Below are positions 24,696-33,644 of a DNA stretch of 37,829 bases, in pieces. The position numbers were made by a program, and so were the translations under genes. The stretch lies in the NCBI GenBank assembly GCA_020345725.1, contig CP070767.1, positions 1,359,107 through 1,396,935 of the forward strand, given 5' to 3'. Within the stretch, counting starts at the first letter, position 1, and every line of letters starts with the position of its first letter. This DNA is from Methanobacteriota archaeon (GTDB lineage Archaea; Thermoplasmatota; Thermoplasmata; RBG-16-68-12; SOIM01). Below the pieces are notes generated by a model. The model did not search any database and was not told where the DNA came from. It saw nothing but the letters and a program-made list of their open reading frames with translations.

Positions 24696-25075
24696 TCTGA
24701 TTTCATTTCTTTCTGCCAGTGGCTCTCTGCAAAAGATGCCAACCTTTGTATAAGCTCTTCAAAAAGCGGGTCATCGTTGAGCTTGAATGTCTCCTCTCCT
24801 TCTGCTCCTTCCTTCGTAACCACAAAACCCGTTTCGATGAGACTTCGCAGACCGATTGCTATGTCGGCAGAGCTCATTCCAGTTATCTGTTCTATCTCCT
24901 CGAAGGACATCAACCTAGCCGAGGGCTTTCCCTTGCTTTCGGCCGCCAATGATTTCTCGTCCAAGAATACTTTCAGGACTTTCACCATCGCTGAGTTCTC
25001 ATCGCTCAGTCCCTGCAACCAGCGGTAGAGAAGACCCTTTGCCTGCGGTTCCATCTCATCGATTTTGCTCGGCAT
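24692..25075 (-). CDS. Small winged-helix protein, paralog of the operon's last gene
   Basis: A 127-residue protein aligned over most of its length with the N-terminal half of the 246-residue gene it converges on: shared opening (KGLLYRWLQ against KGCLIIWLT), MSFEEIEQITGMSSADIAIGLR against MTYTEIKKTIPGISDGSLREGLR (each read in parts), and a wing with a DDP[LN] turn. It lacks the beta-rich C-terminal region. It is likely a DNA-binding regulator. A TATA-like CCATTAATAGG lies about 30 bases before ATG 25075. Its promoter lies back to back with copy B of the duplicated control region, which places it as a candidate regulator of that region. Confidence 0.75.
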   Translation of the reverse strand: MPSKIDEMEPQAKGLLYRWLQGLSDENSAMVKVLKVFLDEKSLAAESKGKPSARLMSFEEIEQITGMSSADIAIGLRSLIETGFVVTKEGAEGEETFKLNDDPLFEELIQRLASFAESHWQKEMKSD

Positions 25076-25130
25076 CGCAATGAAGAAAATGCGTTCTTCT
25101 CCTATTAATGGCTTGCTACAAGGTGTTTGG

Positions 25131-25197
25131 GCTTACTCCAAATTCCTGGTGTAATCGTTTAATAGCGGATTTGGCAATCCTGAGCCAGGAGGTTGGT
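25131..25197 (+). promoter_or_regulatory. Copy B of the duplicated control region
   Basis: It contains GCTTACTCCAAATTCCTG (25131-25148), TATA TTTAATAG (25158-25165) and GGAGGT (25188-25193), all at the same spacing as copy A ahead of the ubiquitin-like gene; the distance from the upstream box to the ribosome site is 57 bases in both. The similarity continues into the first codons (CCTTT) after a one-base shift. It drives a short ORF and the beta-propeller gene. Confidence 0.7.
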
Positions 25198-25199
25198 GT

Positions 25200-25262
25200 G
25201 TGCCTTTTCGCAACTTACGGCCTCGTTTGAGTGAGGGAGAGAATAGGAGGGGAGAAGATTGA
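25200..25262 (+). CDS. Short leader ORF (20 codons) upstream of the propeller gene
   Basis: GTG at 25200 follows GGAGGT by 6 bases and opens a 20-codon frame (MPFRNLRPRLSEGENRRGED) ending with TGA at 25260, which overlaps the TTG start of the next gene. Its first residues (MPF-R) echo the start of the ubiquitin-like protein (MPL-K), as expected if the duplicated region included the start codon. It may be a translated leader that couples to the downstream gene, or a remnant of a lost gene copy. Not established as a protein. Confidence 0.4.
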   Translation: MPFRNLRPRLSEGENRRGED

Positions 25263-27298
25263 GGAAAGAGACTGCCGGAACTATGATTGGGAACCTTTCA
25301 AAGATTGTGGTATCACTCAATATCGTCCTGTCACTTTCAGTGATGGCTGTGCCACAGATTCTGGATTCTGAACCAGCTCTAGCGGGCGATTGGAGAATCG
25401 AGATTGTAGATTCTCCTGGTAATGTCGGCATGTATCCTTATTTGGCTCTCGACAGCAACGACCATCCACATATCAGCTATCACGACCATACCAATGAGGA
25501 CCTCAAGTATGCAAGATGGGACGGAAGCTCATGGAATCTTGAGGCCGTCGACACGGAAGGGGAAACTGGCCAGCGTACATCTATAGACATCGATGGGAAT
25601 GACCACCCTCATATTGCCTATCATGATGAGGATGATGGAGATCTCAAATACGCCAAGTGGACGGGAACCAACTGGAGCATCGAGATTGTGGATTCCAATG
25701 GTACTACTGGCTTTGACAAAACGATAGTCCTCGACAGCAACGAACATCCCCACATAGCATATCACGATTATATTAATGCAGACCTCAAATACGCCAAGTG
25801 GACGGGAACCAACTGGAGCATCGAGACGGTCGATTCCGAGGGCAGGGTCGGCGAATGGTCTTCAATGGCTCTTGACAGCAACGACTATCCTCACATAAGT
25901 TACGACGCTCGCCACAAATTCAGCTATGCAAGATGGACGGGTAGCAGCTGGAACATTGAGACAGTTGACTTGAATGCCGTCTGGACTTCCATAGCCCTTG
26001 ACAGCAATGACTTCCCACATGTAAGCTACTTCGACTCTCTCAATATCAGCCTCAAGTATGCGAAATGGACGGGAAGCGGGTGGAATATCGAGACTGTGGA
26101 CAGCTCAGGTCAGAGCGTTGGCTGGTGGTCTTCAATTGCTCTTGATAGTCACGATTGTCCGCGCATAGCATATTATACTGAAGTACCCCACCTCCTCAGA
26201 TATGCAAAATGGACAGGAAGTAACTGGACATTCGAGATAGTGGATGATGAGTATGAAGCGAGTTGGTGGCCATCCCTGGCACTTGACAATAATAACAATC
26301 CTCATATAGCCTATCTTCACGCCGGTATTGCGTGGGATTTGAGATATGCTACGAAGACTGTTGTGATCGAAAACATGCCTCCAGTTGCCATTGCCGAGAT
26401 TGACGAGGAAGGAGAAGAAGGATCACCAACTAGGTTCAATGGAAGTGGGTCATACGATCCTGAAGGTGGCATTCTTGCGTACTCGTGGGATTTCGATGCT
26501 TCGGTGGATAGTGATGGAGATGGGAACTACACAAATGATATGGATGCGACTGGAGCAACTCCCACCCACATATATAGCGACAACGCCACTTACACCATAA
26601 CTCTAAGGGTAATCGACGACACAGGACAATGGGATATCGACACTTGTGTTGCAACGGTGCTCAATGTCCCACCAACTGTGGAACTAAGAGTTCTGCCAAT
26701 ACAAGCGAACGTGTCTCTGAGAATAGCAGGAGAGAAATGGCATGATGTCTCAGTGGAATTGTATGAGGATGACATACTCGTGGCGGAAGGAACTCTCACT
26801 CGATATCCTGGAAGCCCGAATGATCAAACGCTCGATCTCACGCAACTTCTGGTGGGAATCTCAAATGGATACTCAGCATTCATCCGCTATACTCCTGAAG
26901 ACGATCCTGTCAACGGTCAACCAAACGGAGCCAATCCATGCTGGATAATTATGAGATTCACTGACCAAGAAGAGGTCCGTTTGCACCATACATTCAACGT
27001 TCAACATCCAGAAACATACGTCTGGGAAGTTGACCTGACGCTGGCAATTCTTCCTAACTCTCTGACTTTTGAGGGCGTAGTATTTGACCCTGGAGCTGAT
27101 CACCTCTTGTTTCATTGGGACTTCGGGGATGGAACAGGCTTCCACAAGTTCCATCGAAACAACGGGACCTTTCCAGTGCATATCGAGGAGACAAGATCTC
27201 ACTTATATCCAGGAAGCGGGACATACATTGTGACGCTTACCGTCGAGGACGATGATGGTGGATCTGGACATGACACAATCAGCATAGTGATCCCATAG
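25259..27298 (+). CDS. Secreted seven-bladed beta-propeller protein with PKD domains
   Basis: A 679-residue exported protein. TTG 25259 has GGAGG 7 bases ahead; ATG 25283 is an alternative and would give a tidier signal peptide (about residues 9-45). Seven repeats of about 47 residues follow (residues 46-375). Each has a W-x-I/L-E-x-V-D strand, an L-D-x-N-x-x-P-H-I-[SA]-Y strand and an L-[KR]-Y-A-[KR]-W strand, enough for one closed propeller. A PKD domain (about 380-470, ending in YSDNATYTITLRVID), a mixed region, and a second PKD-like domain (about 590-679, with WDFGDGTG) complete it. There is no C-terminal anchor. It shares its promoter type with the ubiquitin-like operon. Function unknown; probably surface or extracellular binding. 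Confidence 0.85.
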   Translation: MRKETAGTMIGNLSKIVVSLNIVLSLSVMAVPQILDSEPALAGDWRIEIVDSPGNVGMYPYLALDSNDHPHISYHDHTNEDLKYARWDGSSWNLEAVDTEGETGQRTSIDIDGNDHPHIAYHDEDDGDLKYAKWTGTNWSIEIVDSNGTTGFDKTIVLDSNEHPHIAYHDYINADLKYAKWTGTNWSIETVDSEGRVGEWSSMALDSNDYPHISYDARHKFSYARWTGSSWNIETVDLNAVWTSIALDSNDFPHVSYFDSLNISLKYAKWTGSGWNIETVDSSGQSVGWWSSIALDSHDCPRIAYYTEVPHLLRYAKWTGSNWTFEIVDDEYEASWWPSLALDNNNNPHIAYLHAGIAWDLRYATKTVVIENMPPVAIAEIDEEGEEGSPTRFNGSGSYDPEGGILAYSWDFDASVDSDGDGNYTNDMDATGATPTHIYSDNATYTITLRVIDDTGQWDIDTCVATVLNVPPTVELRVLPIQANVSLRIAGEKWHDVSVELYEDDILVAEGTLTRYPGSPNDQTLDLTQLLVGISNGYSAFIRYTPEDDPVNGQPNGANPCWIIMRFTDQEEVRLHHTFNVQHPETYVWEVDLTLAILPNSLTFEGVVFDPGADHLLFHWDFGDGTGFHKFHRNNGTFPVHIEETRSHLYPGSGTYIVTLTVEDDDGGSGHDTISIVIP

Positions 27299-27374
27299 CT
27301 AGATGTTGGAATTGCATGGAAGAATCTCATTGGGATGTCAGCCGATTTCTGCAATCCTCTTCAATGTTACCTTC

Positions 27375-27399
27375 GAGAGGATACACCTAAAATCCTCTC
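27375..27399. promoter_or_regulatory. Inverted repeat upstream of the DNA ligase promoter
   Basis: GAGAGGAT (27375-27382) and ATCCTCTC (27392-27399) form perfect 8-base arms around a 9-base loop. A TATA-like AGTTTATTG follows at about 27408, and the ligase ATG is at 27457. The position just upstream of the TATA box suits an operator; a 3' hairpin for the propeller transcript is also possible. Confidence 0.4.
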
Positions 27400-27456
27400 A
27401 TCTGCGAAAGTTTATTGTTGTTGTATCCTGATTGAACAGACCCCGAAGGACTTGCC

Positions 27457-29046
27457 ATGCCTGAGACTCCGCTTTCCTCGCTTGTATCAGTCTGCCAATC
27501 CCTTGCATCAACTAGAAAGAGACTGGAAAAACGAGAGATGATATCTTCTTTTCTCAAGAATCTGGAACCGGAAGAGATTGGTCCAGCTGTCCTTCTCATT
27601 GTGGGCAGGATATTCCCCGAAACCGAATCTAAAGCTCTGAACATCGGCTACCGAACCATCCAGAAGGCGTACGGCAAGACGAAGCAGGCCATTCTGACGG
27701 AAGAACCACTGACAATCCTCAGTCTCCAAAAGGTCTTCAAAGATATCCAGAACATCACAGGCAAGGACTCTGTCAGGAAGAAAACGCACATGCTGGAGGC
27801 TCTCATTGGTAGAGCGAACGAGTCCGAACAGGAGATAATCCTCAAGAACATCTACGGGGAGATGCAGCACGGTGTCAGTGAGGGGGTTATGCTCGATTCC
27901 ATTGCTGATGCTTCAAACGCAGATCCGGAGGTTGTGAGGAGAGCCAATATGCTCACGGGAGACATGGCCAATGTGGCAACAATTGCCCTGACCAAGGGAG
28001 AGGAATCGCTCAAGAAGATAGGTCTGAACCTTTTCACACCTGTAAAACCGATGCTCGCGGAACTGGCGGAGGATTTTGAGGACGTGTTCAAGTATCACGA
28101 AGGCAAAAGCTCCTTGGAGTTCAAGTTCGATGGGGCGCGTATCCAGATTCACAAGAAGAGGGACGAGATAAGGATATTCAGCCGAAGGTTGTCGGATGTA
28201 ACCGGTAGCCTTCCAGACATCACAGCGCTTGCCGGCGGTTTCAATGCGGACGAGTTGTTGGTCGATGGAGAGGTCGTAGCAGTTGACAAGAGTGGTAGGC
28301 CATTGCCATTCCAGGACTTGATGCGCAGGTTCAGGAGAGTTCATGATGTTGAGGAGTTGGTCAAAGAGATCCCACTGAAGTTATACCTCTTCGATTTGCT
28401 TTATCTGGACGGAGAACTACTGATTGACTTACCCTATGAAGAGAGGCGGAACAGACTCTCCGAGGTATGCCAAGAAGAACTGCTGGCCAACAGGGTCACG
28501 ACTGACAAGACAGAGGAAGCTGAGAGCTTCTTGAAGGAAGCAATAGAGAAAGGTCACGAGGGTCTCATGGCCAAGTCATTGAGCAGCGATTATGCTCCTG
28601 GCAAGAGAGGGAAGAAGTGGTTCAAGATCAAACCCGCAGACTATCTGGATGTAGTAATCATCGCAGCGGACTGGGGGTATGGAAGGAGAGAAGGTTGGCT
28701 TAGCAACTATCATCTCGCGGTGAAGGACGTTGAGACCGACGAGTACCATATGATTGGAAAGACATTCAAGGGCCTCACAGACAAGGAGTTCGAATGGATG
28801 ACAGCCAGGCTTCAAGAGCTGAAGACAAGAGAGTCAGAATACACGGTCTATGTAAGACCTGAAATTGTGGTGGAGGTTGCTTACAACGAGATACAGAAGA
28901 GTCCAAAGTACGAGTCTGGCTTTGCCTTGAGATTTGCACGGATCAAAAGGATAAGGGAGGACAAATCCGCACGTGATGTGGATTCAATCGTCAGAGTGAA
29001 CGAGTTGTACCAAAAGCAATTCGAGAAGAAAGGAGTCTTGGGATAG
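27457..29046 (+). CDS. lig: ATP-dependent DNA ligase
   Basis: A 529-residue archaeal-type ligase. An N-terminal helical DNA-binding domain (about 1-195) leads to the adenylation domain with the nucleotidyl Lys K223 in EFKFDGAR, then DGEVVAV, LFDLLYLDG, EGLMAKSL and KWFKIKP, followed by the OB-fold domain (about 410-529). Slightly shorter than most archaeal ligases (about 550-600) but all motifs are present. It seals nicks in replication and repair using ATP. The start ATG lies about 40 bases after a TATA-like AGTTTATTG. It converges on the TPR gene with 8 bases between stops. Confidence 0.95.
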   Translation: MPETPLSSLVSVCQSLASTRKRLEKREMISSFLKNLEPEEIGPAVLLIVGRIFPETESKALNIGYRTIQKAYGKTKQAILTEEPLTILSLQKVFKDIQNITGKDSVRKKTHMLEALIGRANESEQEIILKNIYGEMQHGVSEGVMLDSIADASNADPEVVRRANMLTGDMANVATIALTKGEESLKKIGLNLFTPVKPMLAELAEDFEDVFKYHEGKSSLEFKFDGARIQIHKKRDEIRIFSRRLSDVTGSLPDITALAGGFNADELLVDGEVVAVDKSGRPLPFQDLMRRFRRVHDVEELVKEIPLKLYLFDLLYLDGELLIDLPYEERRNRLSEVCQEELLANRVTTDKTEEAESFLKEAIEKGHEGLMAKSLSSDYAPGKRGKKWFKIKPADYLDVVIIAADWGYGRREGWLSNYHLAVKDVETDEYHMIGKTFKGLTDKEFEWMTARLQELKTRESEYTVYVRPEIVVEVAYNEIQKSPKYESGFALRFARIKRIREDKSARDVDSIVRVNELYQKQFEKKGVLG

Positions 29047-29054
29047 CTTCTTGC

Positions 29055-29348
29055 TCAGACCTCGCCCAGAGCCAGTGCCCTCTCGTAGCACTCCCTCGAT
29101 TTCTCTTCGTCACCTTTTAACTGGTGGAGCTTGGCCAGCAGCCTCAATCCTCCTGGATATGCTGGATTGACCGCAAGAAGACCTTCTATCATATCAATGG
29201 CCAAATCAATATCCCCAAGCCTCGCCATAGCTGCAGCCAATGTGAACATGGCATCCAGATCAAAAGGATTCCTCTCCAGTTTCTCTTCACATTTCTTCTT
29301 TATCCTCTTGATTTCAGCAAGTACGGACGGAGATAGCGGTTCGAACAA
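29055..29348 (-). CDS. Small TPR-repeat protein
   Basis: A 97-residue helical protein with two to three tetratricopeptide units: NPFDLDAMFTLAAAMARLGD, IDLAIDMIEGLLAVNPAYPG and GLRLLAKLHQLKGDEEKSRE, with the expected small and aromatic positions. TPR proteins are protein-binding adaptors; the partner is unknown. It is likely cytoplasmic, with no signal sequence. It converges on the ligase gene. Confidence 0.82.
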   Translation of the reverse strand: MFEPLSPSVLAEIKRIKKKCEEKLERNPFDLDAMFTLAAAMARLGDIDLAIDMIEGLLAVNPAYPGGLRLLAKLHQLKGDEEKSRECYERALALGEV

Positions 29349-29458
29349 GTCACTGACCGACGATAATTACGACTAGGTTGGCTTTTGAATTAACTATCAA
29401 ATAATCAATTGTGATAAGTATGGCTAGTCCTCAAATACCCTGGTGAGTGAAAGGTGTT

Positions 29459-30907
29459 CTAGGCTAGGTCGTACTCATCACTGGTCTCGACGTTGAGAGT
29501 GGGATCGTATATCCAGTCTGCCTTTGTTACGTCCGTCACTGTGGCAATGTAGTGTCCGCTTTCTGCGTCCCTGTATCTGAAAGAGACTACTCCATCCGCC
29601 TCAGTTGTCCCATCTCCCACAAGCGTCCCATGAAGCGGAGTCTCCAGTTCCAAGTAGACCCTTGCTGTCTCCACTGGATTGTCGTTATCATCCACTATTT
29701 CCACATGAACCAGCAAATCCCTATGAGATGGACCTCTGTTCTTCTCTGTGAACCATATGGAATTTACGTGCATCGTTCCGCCTTGAGGCTCTTGGGTAGC
29801 CTTCCTCGCATCAACCAGTCCATATCCATACTTCGAGTCTCTGCCAGCGTCTCCAAGGTCCCTTGCCGAGCTCGCTAGTTTCTGTCTTACCTGAGAAGCC
29901 GTCATGGATGGATATTCAATCATGACTAGTGCTGCTGTACCTGAGACATGGGGTGTTGACATAGAGGTTCCGCTGTAGTAGTCGTAGTCATTGTTTGGAA
30001 CTGTTGAGTAGACACTTACCCCAGGGGCTGCAAGTTCAACTGAGGGACCCTTGCTTGACCAAGATGGAACTTTGTTCCTGGAATCTGTCGCAGAAACGGC
30101 GATCACAGAAGCGTATCTTGCCGGATAATCCACGGTGTCCAGTTTCCCTCTGCCATCATTTCCGGCCGCTGCAACCACAATTATGCCGTTGTCAATGTAG
30201 GCTCTGTCGCAAGCGTCTTCGAGACTCTGGTAGTGCACCTGATATCCAAGGCTCATCGAGATGATATCAGCACCGTTTGTGATTGCCCAATCTATGCCTT
30301 GAACGAGGTCAGCAACTGGAACATGACCAATAGCGTCGGAGACCTTGCCTATGTACAAATCGGCTTCAGGGGCCACTCCGACCACTCCGAAATCGTTGTC
30401 CTCTGCTGCCACAGTTCCAGCTACATGTGTTCCATGGCCGTTCTCATCCATCGGGTCATCATCATCACTACCGTAGAAATCGTAGCCTGCAACATAGTTG
30501 TCATTCAGGTCTGGATGGTTGTAATCCATCCCGCTGTCCAGTATCGCGATCTTGATGCCAGTTCCCTTGTTCGGATCCGCCCACACCAACTCTGCATCTA
30601 TTTTGTCTACTCCCCATGGAAGTGTCTGGGCAGTAATTTGTCCAATGCCATTCTCTTCAACATACTCTATCTGGTGGTTGTGTGAAAGAGCTGCTATCCT
30701 GTTCTCAGGAATAGTCGCCAGTACAATTGGGAGATTGTCATAGACATACTCTACCCGTCCACCGTAGGATTCTATCAACTCAACGTTCACATGGCTATCA
30801 AAACCTACCAGAACCTGAACTTCAGCATTGTCCTGCGCAATTACCATGCTCATGCCTGACAAAACTAGGAGTCCAAATACTGCCTGCGCAAATATCATTC
30901 TTCTCAT
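29459..30907 (-). CDS. Secreted subtilisin-like serine protease (S8 family)
   Basis: A 482-residue exported protease. ATG 30907 follows GGAGGT by 6 bases, clearly better than upstream starts in the open frame. A signal peptide (about 1-25) and an I9-like prodomain (about 28-95) precede the S8 catalytic domain with D124 (ILDSGMD), H158 (NGHGTHVAG), oxyanion N250 (AAAGNDG) and S315 (GTSMSTPH). About 90 C-terminal residues form an Ig-like domain (VHVEIVDDNDNPVETARVYL). Acidic surface loops (GSDDDDPMDE) may bind calcium. It should degrade extracellular protein, consistent with a heterotrophic life style. Divergent from the thiolase gene. Confidence 0.93.
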   Translation of the reverse strand: MRRMIFAQAVFGLLVLSGMSMVIAQDNAEVQVLVGFDSHVNVELIESYGGRVEYVYDNLPIVLATIPENRIAALSHNHQIEYVEENGIGQITAQTLPWGVDKIDAELVWADPNKGTGIKIAILDSGMDYNHPDLNDNYVAGYDFYGSDDDDPMDENGHGTHVAGTVAAEDNDFGVVGVAPEADLYIGKVSDAIGHVPVADLVQGIDWAITNGADIISMSLGYQVHYQSLEDACDRAYIDNGIIVVAAAGNDGRGKLDTVDYPARYASVIAVSATDSRNKVPSWSSKGPSVELAAPGVSVYSTVPNNDYDYYSGTSMSTPHVSGTAALVMIEYPSMTASQVRQKLASSARDLGDAGRDSKYGYGLVDARKATQEPQGGTMHVNSIWFTEKNRGPSHRDLLVHVEIVDDNDNPVETARVYLELETPLHGTLVGDGTTEADGVVSFRYRDAESGHYIATVTDVTKADWIYDPTLNVETSDEYDLA

Positions 30908-31076
30908 TCCGTAACCTCCATCCAAGTAGGTGATCTCACCCCACTCCTTGCAGTGCAAATATACAGTCGCCTTAAGAACTTTCGCCTGGCAGGACAACTA
31001 ATTGAACGGAATTGAATACCATATCATAGAGATTATATACGGCTCATCCAATGACCGAAGGAAAGGGGGTATCGAG

Positions 31077-32243
31077 GTGAGAAAAGTCGCAATTGTACGA
31101 GGAGGACTTGCCAAGTTTGGTGTTAGGAAGGCTACTTACAAGGAACTTGCACAAGAGGCTGGCAATGCGGTCTTTGATGACATCCCGAATCTGGACAAGA
31201 AGGATGTAGACAGTCTTTTCCTGGGATCGGCGGGGCCGGACAGGTTCGCTTTCCAATGTTATCCGGCTCCTTTGGTGGCAGAACAGGTTGGAGTACAGCC
31301 ACGCAATCTAATAATGAGGACCGAGTTGGCTTGTGCTTCGGGGCAGGCTGCTATGAGGGCCGCCTATGCTTCAATAGCCGCTGGGCTCAGTGACATCGCC
31401 TTGGTCATGGGCGTGGAGAAGATGAACACCCCCAACCTGGCCGAAGCTCAGACCACAATGGCTGCAGTAATGGACAGGGAATGGGACGGCGTGAACGGCA
31501 TGTCGGCTCCACCTTTCTTCGCCATGATAATGCAGAGGCATATGTACGAATATGGCACGACCAGAGAACAGATCGCAAAGGTATCTGTCAAGAATCACGA
31601 TAATTCAGCCAGCAATCCTTTCGCTCAGTTCCAGCAGAGGTTTACGATTGACGATGTCATCAAATCTGTCGAGATATCCAAACCCATTAGACTTCTCGAT
31701 TGCTCAGGCATAACAGATGGTGCTGCAGGGATTGTGATGACGACTGAGGAGAAGGCAAAAGAATTCACTGATACTCCCGTATATATCGAGGGACTGGGCC
31801 AATGCAATATGGGAAGCTTGGTTTCGAACCTACCTAGCCTGACAACGTGGGAATCATTGAAGGTGGCGTTCAGAAACGCACTGGATATGGCAGGCAAGGG
31901 AATCATGGACATGAGCTTCGCTGAAGTTCACGATTGTTTCACCATATCAGAGATTGTGATTTATGAAGACAGTGGGATGTGCGAGAAAGGGCAAGGCGGA
32001 AAACACATCGAGGACGGCAATCCGTACGTGGGCGGGAAACTACCAGTCAATACCCATGGAGGTCTTTTGGGAACAGGTCACCCGCTCGGTGCGACATCCA
32101 TTGCTCAGACGGTTGAGGTCATCGAACAGTTCAGAGGAGAGGTTCCTGAAGAGAGATACGTGGGTGGAGAATGGGCGCTCACACACAACTTGAGCGGCAA
32201 CGCTAATGTTCATAGTGTTCTTGTTATGAGGAGGGGTGGATAA
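31077..32243 (+). CDS. Thiolase (acetyl-CoA C-acetyltransferase family)
   Basis: A 388-residue thiolase of the archaeal/SCP2-like subgroup, starting at GTG 31077 with GGGGGT 7 bases ahead; residues encoded before that in the open frame are unlike the family. Catalytic features: C in ELACASGQAAMRAA, the EVHDCFTISE segment, and NTHGGLLGTGHPLGATS. A TATA-like TTATATAC lies at 31034. It overlaps the following DUF35 gene by TAATG, a pairing seen in many archaea where the DUF35 protein binds the thiolase. It condenses or cleaves acyl-CoA in beta-oxidation or mevalonate synthesis; the neighbouring genes favour beta-oxidation, while the DUF35 pairing also occurs with mevalonate enzymes. Confidence 0.9.
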   Translation: MRKVAIVRGGLAKFGVRKATYKELAQEAGNAVFDDIPNLDKKDVDSLFLGSAGPDRFAFQCYPAPLVAEQVGVQPRNLIMRTELACASGQAAMRAAYASIAAGLSDIALVMGVEKMNTPNLAEAQTTMAAVMDREWDGVNGMSAPPFFAMIMQRHMYEYGTTREQIAKVSVKNHDNSASNPFAQFQQRFTIDDVIKSVEISKPIRLLDCSGITDGAAGIVMTTEEKAKEFTDTPVYIEGLGQCNMGSLVSNLPSLTTWESLKVAFRNALDMAGKGIMDMSFAEVHDCFTISEIVIYEDSGMCEKGQGGKHIEDGNPYVGGKLPVNTHGGLLGTGHPLGATSIAQTVEVIEQFRGEVPEERYVGGEWALTHNLSGNANVHSVLVMRRGG

Positions 32244-32680
32244 TGGCCAAGATAGAGTTGCCCTATCTGCTGGATTTCTGTACTCTCCAGACCGAAGACT
32301 TCACTCGGATTCACACATTCTTCGACAATCTGAAAGAGGGAAGGCTGACCACGACCAAATGCATGAAATGCGGTGAGATCCTCTGGCAACCGAGAACCGT
32401 TTGTCCGCACTGCAACGCAGATGAGATGGAGTGGATAGATCTCCCTCAAGAAGGGAAGCTGTTCGCCTTCACTGAAGTGATATATGGTGCCCCGCTCGGA
32501 ATGGAACAGGACGCTCCTTTCTCAATAGGACTTGTCGAGTTGGAGAACCAGCCCATGAGCGTGCTTGCAAGGATAGATGACGCACATTATGAGGACCTCG
32601 AAGTAGGCCAGGAAATGAAGCTGAAGATAATCACTCTAGAAGATGGCAGGGTATGGTTCCGTTGGGTCCATAAGAAATAG
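32243..32680 (+). CDS. DUF35 / OB-fold zinc-ribbon acyl-CoA-associated protein
   Basis: A 145-residue protein with a rubredoxin-like zinc ribbon (C-M-K-C at about residues 38-41 and C-P-H-C near 54-57) followed by an OB-fold (GKLFAFTEVIYGAP through MKLKIITLEDGRVWFRW). This is the archaeal acyl-CoA-associated DUF35 family that forms a complex with thiolase and can channel CoA intermediates. The start ATG overlaps the thiolase stop, so the two are produced together. Confidence 0.9.
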   Translation: MAKIELPYLLDFCTLQTEDFTRIHTFFDNLKEGRLTTTKCMKCGEILWQPRTVCPHCNADEMEWIDLPQEGKLFAFTEVIYGAPLGMEQDAPFSIGLVELENQPMSVLARIDDAHYEDLEVGQEMKLKIITLEDGRVWFRWVHKK

Positions 32681-32772
32681 TCTACCAGTCAGCAGGATGA
32701 TGTCTCTGTTCAAAAGAAACAATTATATTGCTTTCACTCATTCCCGATTCGCCGTTTAAAAGAGGGGAGGAT

Positions 32773-33639
32773 ATGAGGTTAGAGGATGTAAAGAAAGTAT
32801 GTGTTTTGGGCGCTGGCACAATGGGGGCTGGCATTGCTCAGACTTGCTCGGTTGCTGGCTACGAAGTGTCCATGAGAGACATTGAAGAGAGATTCGTCCA
32901 AGGTGGCTTTGAAAGGATAAAGGGTCCTCTTCAGAAGAGAGTGGAAAAGGGGAAGATGGCCCAGGAGGATGTGGACGCGATCGTCTCCAAGATTCACGGA
33001 ACGGTGGATCTCAGGGAAGCTCTGGAAGGTTCCCAACTGGTAATCGAGGCCGTGATAGAGGATATGGATCTGAAGAAGACGGTGTTCAAGGAAGCGGACG
33101 AGGTATGTCCACCAGATGTCGTGTTCGCCAGCAATACTTCTTCTTTGAGCGTGACTGAGATCGGCTCTGCCACATCCAGATCGGACAAGTTCGTGGGAAT
33201 GCACTTCTTCAACCCAGCTCCTGTGATGAAGCTGATTGAGGTCATTCGTGGCTCGGAGACTTCGGATGAGACATTACAATTCGCAAAGGAGTTCAGCACC
33301 AAACTGGGCAAGGAGCCGGTCGAGGTGAAGGAATCTCCAGGTTTCGTGGTCAACAGGCTTCTGGTTCCCATGATGAACGAGGCGTTCAACCTCCTGATGG
33401 AAGGGGCGGCAAGCCCGGAAGACATCGACAAGGCCATGAAACTGGGTACGAACATGCCCATGGGACCGCTGGAACTGGCGGACTATACCGGCTTGGAGAT
33501 TGGTCTCTTCGTCATGGAAGTCCTATACAAGGAGACGGGAGATCCGAAGTTCAGACCCTCACCATTGCTCAGAAAATACGTGAGAGCAGGAAGACTTGGC
33601 AGAAAGACTGGCAAAGGCGTGTATGATTACAGCAGGTGA
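32773..33639 (+). CDS. 3-hydroxyacyl-CoA dehydrogenase
   Basis: A 288-residue NAD-dependent dehydrogenase. The start is placed at ATG 32773 (GGGGAGG just ahead), not the earlier in-frame ATG at 32728, because the Rossmann motif [14 protein letters not shown] then falls at the expected position. Other motifs: [29 protein letters not shown] (catalytic His), [17 protein letters not shown] and [13 protein letters not shown]. It oxidises 3-hydroxyacyl-CoA to 3-oxoacyl-CoA, the step before thiolase. A TATA-like CAATTATATTG sits near 32721. Its stop overlaps the next gene region. Confidence 0.93.
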   Translation: MRLEDVKKVCVLGAGTMGAGIAQTCSVAGYEVSMRDIEERFVQGGFERIKGPLQKRVEKGKMAQEDVDAIVSKIHGTVDLREALEGSQLVIEAVIEDMDLKKTVFKEADEVCPPDVVFASNTSSLSVTEIGSATSRSDKFVGMHFFNPAPVMKLIEVIRGSETSDETLQFAKEFSTKLGKEPVEVKESPGFVVNRLLVPMMNEAFNLLMEGAASPEDIDKAMKLGTNMPMGPLELADYTGLEIGLFVMEVLYKETGDPKFRPSPLLRKYVRAGRLGRKTGKGVYDYSR

Positions 33640-33644
33640 TTGCA

